From contig JAWWBX010000052.1 in assembly GCA_033720735.1 (NCBI GenBank), positions 1 to 20,110 of the forward strand: a stretch of DNA of 20,110 nt, read 5' to 3'. Shown piece by piece: positions 14,763-20,110 of the stretch; position 1 is the stretch's first letter, and each line of letters begins with the position of its first letter. This DNA comes from B8-G4 sp033720735 (lineage in GTDB: Bacteria > Bacteroidota > Bacteroidia > Chitinophagales > Saprospiraceae). The position numbers and the translations under genes are program-made. The notes under the pieces are model-generated. The model did not search any database. It was given only the letters and a program-made list of their open reading frames with translations, and had not been told where the DNA came from.

Positions 14763-14783
14763 GTTTAATGTTTAAAGTTCAAG
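14763..14783. repeat. Three heptamers: GTTTAAT, GTTTAAA, GTTCAAG
   Basis: Three consecutive 7-base units read GTTTAAT (14763-14769), GTTTAAA (14770-14776) and GTTCAAG (14777-14783) in the acpH/ychF gap. I recall longer runs of such GTTTAA(A/T) heptamers in other Bacteroidota intergenic regions; this looks like a short or decayed one. Confidence 0.5.
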
Positions 14784-14831
14784 GTCGGGGGTTTGGCTGA
14801 GCTGGCTGGATATCGCTATCGGTGCTTCTTC

Positions 14832-14839
14832 TATCTTTG
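14832..14839 (+). promoter_or_regulatory. TATCTTTG -7 box for ychF
   Basis: An exact TAnnTTTG match lies 20 bases upstream of the ychF ATG at 14860, giving a predicted leader of about 15 bases. Its bases after the box (CCGCC) resemble those after the ubiE box (CGCCC). No clear -33 TTG was found. Confidence 0.65.
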
Positions 14840-14859
14840 CCGCCCTGAAATTGCAAGCT

Positions 14860-15957
14860 ATGGGATTAAAAGCAGGAATTGTCGGGCTTCCCAATGTAGG
14901 GAAATCGACGTTGTTCAACGCGCTGACCTCGGCCAAGGCACTGGCGGCCAACTACCCGTTTGCCACCAAGGAACCGAATGTCGGCATGATCACCGTGCCC
15001 GATCCGCGCCTTGAGCAACTTGCGGCTGTGGTCAAACCGAAAGAGGTCACTCCAACCACGGTCGAGATCCTCGATATCGCCGGTTTGATCAAAGGCGCCA
15101 GCAAGGGTGAAGGGCTGGGCAATCAGTTTCTTGGCAACATTCGTGAGGTCGATGCGATCATCCATGTCATCCGCTGTTTTGACGATGACAATGTGGTGCA
15201 CGTTGACGGCTCAGTAGATCCGGTGCGTGACAAGGAGATCATCGAAACCGAGCTGATCCTGAAGGATATCGAAACGGTCGAAAAGCGACTGGAGCGCTTG
15301 CGCAAGCAGGCCAAGACCGGCAAGAAGGAGGACCAGACGGCCGTGGAATTTGCCGAGAACCTCCTCTCCCACCTGGAGTCAGGCAAGGCAGCCCGCCTCT
15401 TTGAGGTTGAGGATCCAATGAAGGCTCTGTACAAGGACCTTTTTCTGCTGACCCAAAAACCCGTCATGTACGTCTGTAATGTGGATGAAACAGCGGTCAC
15501 AGAGGGCAATCAGTACGTACGGCAACTCACGCAGGCGCTGGAGGGTGAACAGGCTGAGATCCTGCTGGTCAGTGCGGCCATCGAAGCCGATATCGCGGAG
15601 CTGGACTCTGTTGAGGAGCGCATGGAGTTTGTGCAAGACATGGGACTGCAAGAACCGGGTGTCAACCGGCTGATCCGTGCCACCTATCACCTGCTCGATC
15701 TCATCACCTTCTTCACCGCCGGGCCGAAAGAAGTACGAGCCTGGACGGTGCGCAGAGGAACAAAAGCGCCGGGCGCTGCCGGTGAGATCCATACCGACTT
15801 TGAGAAGGGTTTCATCCGTGCCGAGGTGATCAAGTTTGACGACTACATCGCCGCAGGCTCTGAGGCGGCTGTCAAGGAACAGGGCAAGATGTCTGTCGAG
15901 GGTAAGGACTACGTTGTCCAGGACGCTGATGTCATCTTCTTCCGTTTCAACGTGTGA
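14860..15957 (+). CDS. ychF: Redox-regulated ATPase YchF (OLA1 family)
   Basis: The 365-residue protein has the normal YchF length. The P-loop GLPNVGKS is at residues 9-16, the switch II region DIAGLIKGASKGEGLGNQFL follows, and the base-recognition motif reads NVDE (in YVCNVDETAV) in place of the NKxD of true GTPases, which explains the ATP preference of this family. A coiled-coil insertion (ETVEKRLERLRKQAKTGKKE) sits in the middle, and a TGS domain ends the protein (TFFTAGPKEVRAWTVRRGTKAPGAAG to DADVIFFRFNV). YchF binds ribosomes and has been linked to oxidative stress responses. ATG 14860 is chosen over an in-frame TTG three codons upstream. The gene stands alone with its own promoter box. 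Confidence 0.97.
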   Translation: MGLKAGIVGLPNVGKSTLFNALTSAKALAANYPFATKEPNVGMITVPDPRLEQLAAVVKPKEVTPTTVEILDIAGLIKGASKGEGLGNQFLGNIREVDAIIHVIRCFDDDNVVHVDGSVDPVRDKEIIETELILKDIETVEKRLERLRKQAKTGKKEDQTAVEFAENLLSHLESGKAARLFEVEDPMKALYKDLFLLTQKPVMYVCNVDETAVTEGNQYVRQLTQALEGEQAEILLVSAAIEADIAELDSVEERMEFVQDMGLQEPGVNRLIRATYHLLDLITFFTAGPKEVRAWTVRRGTKAPGAAGEIHTDFEKGFIRAEVIKFDDYIAAGSEAAVKEQGKMSVEGKDYVVQDADVIFFRFNV

Positions 15958-16230
15958 GAGATGCCGACAAGGCCTGGCAGGCGCATAACAGATGGGCTGT
16001 ACAACAAAATGTAGATTTTCCGACTCCCTTCCTCCCGCAGAACAGCGCCCGGTCGTTCGAAATATTCAGGTATCGTGCTATAACCATTCCTCTACTCTCC
16101 CGCTATAGGCGGGCTCGCTCGGAATGACAACCGTTACCATGGAGCATGATAATCTGTCGTACACGTTGTGGCGCCCGATGATCGGAGGTTTTGACATCTT
16201 TACATAACGCAAACTGATCTGACCGCGGCC
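15958..16230. other. Gap between ychF and the glycosidase gene
   Basis: These 273 bases contain no convincing gene. A minus-strand frame of 194 codons reaches into the gap but is mostly the shadow of the glycosidase gene. No classic terminator with a T run follows ychF. The only structured element is the repeat at 16099-16128. Confidence 0.6.
16099..16128 (+). repeat. Single dispersed repeat: hairpin plus CGCTCGGAATGACA core
   Basis: CCCGC-TATAG-GCGGG (16099-16113) forms a small hairpin, directly followed by CTCGCTCGGAATGACA (ending 16128). The last part is the reverse complement of TGTCATTCnGAGCG, the core of the 50-bp array at the right edge. It looks like a lone, diverged member of that repeat family. 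Confidence 0.55.
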
Positions 16231-17361
16231 ATGTGGACACTCCTTCTCTGCCTTATCGCTTGTACAGGCCATGTACCGGTAACCCCCGGGATGACTGCCG
16301 GGGCAAAACACAAGCAGGTCATGCGCGGGGTATGCTGGGTCGGTGGCGATTCCATTGCGACCCATAACTTCCGGCCACTCATCGAAAACCATGTGGACTG
16401 GATCTCCCAAACGCCATTCGGCTGGCAACCGCACTATGATCAGCCGGACATCGCCTACGGCAGTGACCGGACACTGTGGGGCGAACGTGACAGCGGCATC
16501 CGGTACACGACCGCCTTGGCCAGGCAGCACGGCATCAAGACGATCCTCAAGCCACATATCTGGCTCAACCGCAGTGCCGGCAAATGGCGCGCCGACATCG
16601 AGATGCGCAGTCCAGCTGAATGGGATGCGTGGTTCGCGAGTTACGAACGCTTTATCCTGCACTATGCCCTGCTGGCCCAGGAATGCGGTATCGAAGTGTT
16701 GTGTATTGGCACCGAATTACTCATCCCTTCAACACGATTTCCCGACCGCTGGCGCGATCTGGTCGGAAAGATCCGCAGCGTCTACGACGGCAAGCTGACC
16801 TACGCGGCCAACTTCCACGAGGAATTTGAAAAGATCTCATGGTGGGACGCGCTGGACTATATCGGCATCCAGGCCTACTTCCCGCTTGGAGATCACAGTG
16901 CTCCAACCTTGCGTCAGCTCAGAACCGGTTGGCAACCACATCTCCGCAAGATTGAAACCATTTATCAGCGTTACCAGCGACCGGTCCTGTTTACCGAGAT
17001 CGGGTACCGGAATGATGCCCTGAGCGCCCGTGAGCCCTGGCTGTGGCCCAACCAGATCGATGCGGAAGCGGTCCGTCCGGACGATGCATTGCAGGCGCGC
17101 TGCTATCGGGCATTTTTCGAAACCTGCTGGCAGCAGGAGTGGATGGCCGGGGTTTTCTTCTGGAAGTGGTTTCACAGCACCTGGCGCTTTGAGACGCGCG
17201 AGGAGCACCTGGCGTACCGTCAACACCGAATCGATTCACTGGTGGCGGCTGGTCATTCCCGGTGGGCACGCCGAGCACGCAGGCAAATCTGGTTCTCTCC
17301 GCAAGGCCGGGAGGCAGAACGGGTCATGCGGTCCTATTTCGCAGCAGCGTCACGCAACTAG
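16231..17361 (+). CDS. GH113-like TIM-barrel glycoside hydrolase, predicted lipoprotein
   Basis: The 376-residue protein is a (beta/alpha)8 glycosidase resembling family GH113 (beta-mannanases). The two carboxylates expected at the ends of strands 4 and 7 are present: Glu162 in IGTELLIPS (acid/base) and Glu256 in VLFTEIGYRN (nucleophile). Other barrel landmarks are GVCWVGGDS near the start, IKTILKPHIWL (strand 3), YIGIQAYFP and GVFFWKWF (strand 8). A very short signal, MWTLLLCLIAC, ends in a lipobox L8-I9-A10-C11; it lacks the usual positive residue, and no in-frame ATG lies upstream before the stop at 16192, so the start remains uncertain. It probably acts in the envelope on beta-mannan-like glycans, but the substrate is inferred; no SusC/SusD or other polysaccharide genes are nearby. 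It converges on pdhB. Confidence 0.85.
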   Translation: MWTLLLCLIACTGHVPVTPGMTAGAKHKQVMRGVCWVGGDSIATHNFRPLIENHVDWISQTPFGWQPHYDQPDIAYGSDRTLWGERDSGIRYTTALARQHGIKTILKPHIWLNRSAGKWRADIEMRSPAEWDAWFASYERFILHYALLAQECGIEVLCIGTELLIPSTRFPDRWRDLVGKIRSVYDGKLTYAANFHEEFEKISWWDALDYIGIQAYFPLGDHSAPTLRQLRTGWQPHLRKIETIYQRYQRPVLFTEIGYRNDALSAREPWLWPNQIDAEAVRPDDALQARCYRAFFETCWQQEWMAGVFFWKWFHSTWRFETREEHLAYRQHRIDSLVAAGHSRWARRARRQIWFSPQGREAERVMRSYFAAASRN

Positions 17362-17368
17362 CCCAGGT

Positions 17369-18349
17369 CTAGGCATACGTCACCTGCTTGACGGCATCCA
17401 TCACCTTCTTGACATTGGGGAGATACGCGTCCACGAGCGTTGGCGCATACCCGAGGGAGGTGTCGGCCGAATTCACACGGATCACGGGCGCATCGAGATA
17501 GTCGAAGGCGTATTTCTGAATGTTATAGGCAATCTCCGATGATACCCCTCCAAACGGCCATGATTCGTCGACGACGACCAGACGATTGGTTTTCTTGACA
17601 GATTCCACGATGGTATCGTAATCGAGCGGCCGGATCGTGCGCAGATCGATGACCTCCGCCGATACGCCATCCTTTGCCAACTCATCGGCCGTTTCATTGA
17701 TCACGTGCATCATTTTGTTGAAAGACACCAGCGTCACATCAGAGCCTTCACGTTTGACGGCCGCAGATCCAATCGGTACCAGATATTCCTCCTCCGGCAC
17801 TTCACCCTTGTGTCCATACATCTGCTCGGACTCCATCACACATACCGGGTCCTCATCGCGGATCGCGGACTTGAGCAAGCCTTTGGCGTCGTACGGGTCG
17901 ATGGATGATACGACCTTGAGTCCCGGACAATTGGCCATCCAGCTCTCAAATGTCTGTGAGTGCTGCTGAGCGAGCTGGCCGGCGGCACCGGAAGGGCCAC
18001 GAAAGACGATGGGACATGTGAACTCACCCGCCGACTGCGAAAGCGTCTTGGCAGCATTGTTGACGATCTGGTCGAAAGCCAGGACCGCAAAATTCCACGT
18101 CATGAATTCGATGATCGGGCGCAAGCCGTTCATCGCCGCGCCCACCCCGATACCGGCAAAGCCCAACTCCGCGATGGGCGTATCGATGACGCGCTGAGGA
18201 CCGAATTCGTCCAGCATCCCTTTGCTGACCTTGTAGGCACCATTGTATTCTGCGACCTCCTCACCCATGAGGAAGACACGATCATCCCGGCGCATTTCTT
18301 CGCTCATCGCCTCGCGCAAAGCATCCCGCAATGTGATTGTTCTACTCAT
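17369..18349 (-). CDS. pdhB: Pyruvate dehydrogenase E1 component, beta subunit
   Basis: A 326-residue E1-beta subunit, the usual length. FLMGEEVAEYNGAYKVSKGM (26-45), IDTPIAELGFAGIGVGAAMNGL with Glu61 as the cofactor-activating residue, EFMTWNFAVLAFDQIVNNAAK and FRGPSGAAGQLAQQHSQ are closely similar to the human and bacterial PdhB sequence. With E1-alpha it decarboxylates pyruvate on thiamine diphosphate and passes the acetyl group to the E2 lipoyl arm. The GAYKVSKG and LMYG-like (QMYGHKGEVPEEEY) stretches favour pyruvate over branched-chain 2-oxo acids, but the distinction is not absolute. Neither pdhA nor pdhC is adjacent; upstream on the same strand is mpl, 64 bases away, and downstream the glycosidase converges with a 7-base gap. 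Confidence 0.95.
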   Translation of the reverse strand: MSRTITLRDALREAMSEEMRRDDRVFLMGEEVAEYNGAYKVSKGMLDEFGPQRVIDTPIAELGFAGIGVGAAMNGLRPIIEFMTWNFAVLAFDQIVNNAAKTLSQSAGEFTCPIVFRGPSGAAGQLAQQHSQTFESWMANCPGLKVVSSIDPYDAKGLLKSAIRDEDPVCVMESEQMYGHKGEVPEEEYLVPIGSAAVKREGSDVTLVSFNKMMHVINETADELAKDGVSAEVIDLRTIRPLDYDTIVESVKKTNRLVVVDESWPFGGVSSEIAYNIQKYAFDYLDAPVIRVNSADTSLGYAPTLVDAYLPNVKKVMDAVKQVTYA

Positions 18350-18367
18350 AATCCTGAAAATGGGCCG

Positions 18368-18399
18368 CTAAATTACGGCTTTGCCCACAGAGACTTCAA
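18368..18399 (-). promoter_or_regulatory. Possible promoter of pdhB
   Basis: On the minus strand TTG (18399-18397), a 21-base spacer and TAATTTAG (18375-18368) lie 18 bases before the pdhB ATG. The -7 box differs from TAnnTTTG at one base. The TTG falls inside the 64-base mpl-pdhB gap. Confidence 0.35.
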
Positions 18400-18413
18400 T
18401 GCAATCCGGACTT

Positions 18414-19757
18414 TTACCCTCCTTCCTGACCAGAATAGAGCGCCCCGAAGTCCAGTCCGCCAAATCTTCCCGAACTCATCCACAAATGGACGCCCCTTAA
18501 GGGTAGCGGCAGGGCATCGATCAGTCTGTCCATGCTTGTATGGATGCGGGCCGCACCTCCGAAACATTCGCGCACAAACTCCGGAGCCACCGGCGGCAGC
18601 TTTTTCATCTGCAGGGTGTGTGGGCTATAAAAGACGTGCGCATGGTCCGCCGGATCCATCGTTCCCAGGTACTGGGGCATAAACGCCTGGTTGAGCGAAC
18701 TGAAAGTGTGCAGCTCCAGGCAGGCCGTGATCGCCTGATCCGGATGACGGGCACGCACCGCTGCAACGGTTGCGGCCACTTTTGAGGGGGCATGCGCAAA
18801 ATCCCGGTAGACGATCAGGTCGTCCCTCTCGAGCAATTTGTCAAGTCGCATAGCCGCACCTGAAAAGGACTGCATAGCCCCGAGAAATGCACCAAGACTC
18901 ACGTTGAGCTCCCGGCAGACCAGCCAGGCGGCCTGCAGATTCTCAAAATTGTGCCGGCCGAAGAACTGTACGGGATAACTCCGGTCGTCGACCACGGCCT
19001 CGGCGCCGTGTGACGTATGCCGGTGGGCAAACGCCCTGTACAGTCCATCCTCATGCCCCGCTTCGATCACCAACTGGCGCAAGCGGGCATCTTCACCACA
19101 CGCAAAAACGCTGGCCGTGGGCTGCAGAGAGACCAGCAGCTGCCTGAACTGGTCGATGTAATTCTCGATGGTGGGAAACACGTTCATATGGTCCCACGCG
19201 ATCCCGGTGATCACCAGCAGGTGCGGGTCATAGTGCACGAACTTGGGGCGCTGGTCGACCGGAGAGCTCAGGTATTCGTCACCCTCAATCACCACAACAG
19301 GTGCATCAGACAGGCGGACCATGAGATCAAACCCCGGCAACTGGGCGCCAACGAGGTAGTCGAAGTCATAGTCGCACGTTCTCAGCACATGCATGATCAT
19401 ACTGGTGGTTGTCGTCTTGCCGTGGCTGCCCGCGACGACGATCCGGGTCTTGTCCTGGCATTGACCGGCCACAAATTCCGGAAACGAAAACACCGGGATC
19501 TCCAGATCGATGGCTCGCTGCAGTTCTGGGTTGTCGGGCCGCGCGTGCATGCCAAGAATGACCGCATCCATCTCTGGCGTAATGCTGGCGGGATCCCATC
19601 CGATCTCTTGTGGCAACAGCCCATTGGACTCGAGCCTCGAGCGCGATGGTTCGTAGATCTCATCATCAGAACCTGTGACGTGATGCCCTCCACGTTGCAG
19701 TGCAATGGCCAGGTTGTGCATGATACTTCCCCCGATCGCAATAAAATGGATGCGCAT
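18414..19757 (-). CDS. mpl: UDP-N-acetylmuramate:L-Ala-gamma-D-Glu-meso-DAP ligase (Mpl)
   Basis: A 447-residue Mur ligase. The start MRIHFIAIGGSIMHNLAIAL and TGSDDEIYEPSRSRLESNGL are typical of Mpl; the ATP-binding loop GSHGKTTTT is at 110-118, the central part has VIEGDEYLSSPVDQRPKF and GIAWDHMNVFPT, and the C-terminal domain carries RRFGRHNFENLQAA-like (FFGRHNFENLQAAW) and DFAHAPSKVAATVAA. Mpl joins recycled murein tripeptide to UDP-MurNAc in the cytoplasm, saving peptidoglycan precursors. The EYLSSPVDQRPKF segment separates it from MurC, which makes the L-alanine adduct. TAACATTG (19769-19762), one base from the -7 consensus, lies four bases before the ATG and would imply an almost leaderless mRNA, but it is weak. 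The gene runs toward pdhB. Confidence 0.95.
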   Translation of the reverse strand: MRIHFIAIGGSIMHNLAIALQRGGHHVTGSDDEIYEPSRSRLESNGLLPQEIGWDPASITPEMDAVILGMHARPDNPELQRAIDLEIPVFSFPEFVAGQCQDKTRIVVAGSHGKTTTTSMIMHVLRTCDYDFDYLVGAQLPGFDLMVRLSDAPVVVIEGDEYLSSPVDQRPKFVHYDPHLLVITGIAWDHMNVFPTIENYIDQFRQLLVSLQPTASVFACGEDARLRQLVIEAGHEDGLYRAFAHRHTSHGAEAVVDDRSYPVQFFGRHNFENLQAAWLVCRELNVSLGAFLGAMQSFSGAAMRLDKLLERDDLIVYRDFAHAPSKVAATVAAVRARHPDQAITACLELHTFSSLNQAFMPQYLGTMDPADHAHVFYSPHTLQMKKLPPVAPEFVRECFGGAARIHTSMDRLIDALPLPLRGVHLWMSSGRFGGLDFGALYSGQEGG

Positions 19758-19805
19758 GGTGCAATGTTATGGATTCTGGTGAAATGGGCAGCACCGGGAA
19801 GGCAA

Positions 19806-19843
19806 TGTCTTCCTCGACTTCGCTGCGCTCCGCCCGGAATGAC
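19806..19843 (-). repeat. Lone dispersed repeat, orientation opposite to the array
   Basis: On the minus strand this reads GTCATTCCGGGCGGAGCGCA and continues GCGAAGTCGAGGAAGACA. The GTCATTCnGnGCG...GCGAAG...GAGGAAGA order matches the array unit with an inserted stretch. Elements of this look are frequent between genes in some Bacteroidota genomes (recollection). Confidence 0.55.
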
Positions 19844-19858
19844 AATTCAAGTCTTGAT

Positions 19859-19887
19859 GATGGGCCTGAGCTGATAAAGCGCCCATC
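19859..19887. repeat. 7-bp inverted repeat next to the array
   Basis: GATGGGC (19859-19865) pairs with GCCCATC (19881-19887) over a 15-base loop, 13 bases before the array begins. No T run follows on the plus strand. It may form the array border or be unrelated. Confidence 0.4.
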
Positions 19888-19900
19888 GCCCCAAGCAGGT

Positions 19901-20110
19901 GAGCGAAGCCCGGAGGCAGATCAGGGCGTAGTCGCATACATTGTCATTCTGAGCGAAGCCTTGAGGAAGATCAGGGCGTAGTCGCATACATTGTCATTCT
20001 GAGCGAAGCCCGGAGGCAGATCATGGCGCAGTCGTATACATTGTCATTCTGAGCGAAGCCCTGATGCATATCAGGGCATAGTCGTATACATTGTCATTCT
20101 GAGCGAAGCC
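19901..20110. repeat. 50-bp tandem repeat array, at least 4.2 units, continues past window
   Basis: GAGCGAAGCC starts at 19901, 19951, 20001, 20051 and 20101, an exact 50-base period. Each unit ends GTCG(C/T)ATACATTGTCATTCT. Unit positions 1-10 and 36-50 are constant apart from none or one base; positions 11-20 differ most (CGGAGGCAGA, TTGAGGAAGA, CGGAGGCAGA, CTGATGCATA). In unit 4, GCCCTGAT (20058-20065) pairs perfectly with ATCAGGGC (20070-20077) around a 4-base loop; in unit 2 GCCTTGA pairs with TCAGGGC using one G-U; units 1 and 3 keep most of the stem. No mobile gene or CRISPR feature accompanies it. Confidence 0.92.

Larger units (their letters stand above)
19758..20110. other. Gene-free right edge carrying repeats
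   Basis: These 353 bases upstream of mpl hold no supported gene; frames are short and the repeat period of 50 is not a multiple of three. They contain, in order, a lone inverted-orientation repeat (19806-19843), a hairpin (19859-19887) and the start of a 50-bp tandem array that runs off the window. Confidence 0.75.

Noticed and set aside
16191..16215. TTGACA-like promoter before the glycosidase gene
   Set aside because: A TTGACA is present, but no matching -10 at a proper distance and Bacteroidota do not use that consensus; likely chance.
16078..16662. Minus-strand frame of 194 codons over the start of the glycosidase gene
   Set aside because: No recognisable domain, low-complexity antisense of a clear TIM-barrel gene, and its end runs into a dispersed repeat.
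19901..20110. CRISPR array
   Set aside because: The whole 50-base unit repeats, with no unique spacers, and no cas gene lies nearby; the variable ten bases are too short and too similar to be spacers.

Overview
The window reads as ordinary chromosome from a Bacteroidota bacterium, most likely of the Saprospiraceae/Lewinella kind. This rests on a PorT gene (type IX secretion) overlapping ubiE, a Bacteroidota-style Mpl ligase, TATCTTTG promoter boxes of the Bacteroidota TAnnTTTG class, an ECF sigma factor coupled to a membrane-anchored beta-barrel protein, and weak Shine-Dalgarno sequences. The genus assignment is inference. No tRNA, rRNA, transposase, phage gene or CRISPR array was seen.

Layout. 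1-1725: tail of an unidentified gene, a small HEAT-like protein, and a convergent PA0069-type radical SAM protein. 1896-5068: an ECF sigma factor (TTG start) translationally coupled to a protein joining a short cytoplasmic head, one transmembrane helix and a C-terminal outer-membrane-type barrel; then a lipoprotein with two beta-rich domains and a pair of hairpins with T tracts. 5066-8559: a MazG-like pyrophosphohydrolase and an alpha-keto-acid-type TRAP transporter whose binding protein (dctP, +) faces its membrane subunits (dctM, dctQ, -). 8587-12548: a strong bidirectional terminator, a secreted TPR protein and gyrA, both on the minus strand. 12580-14163: divergent gyrA/ubiE promoters, then the overlapping pair ubiE-porT. 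14166-15957: an AcpH-like phosphodiesterase (TTG start) divergent from ychF. 16231-17361: a GH113-like lipoprotein glycosidase. 17369-19757: pdhB and mpl on the minus strand. 19758-20110: no gene; it holds a tandem array of an exact 50-bp unit that runs off the window end, plus a related single repeat.

Most genes are housekeeping: DNA topology (gyrA), menaquinone (ubiE), type IX secretion (porT), peptidoglycan recycling (mpl), pyruvate dehydrogenase (pdhB), nucleotide hygiene (MazG-like), ribosome-associated ATPase (ychF). The least explained parts are the sigma / membrane-barrel / lipoprotein cluster, which looks like an envelope-sensing unit, and the 50-bp array with diverged relatives elsewhere in the window. 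A glycine at the main quinolone-contact position of GyrA and the split TRAP locus are secondary points of interest.
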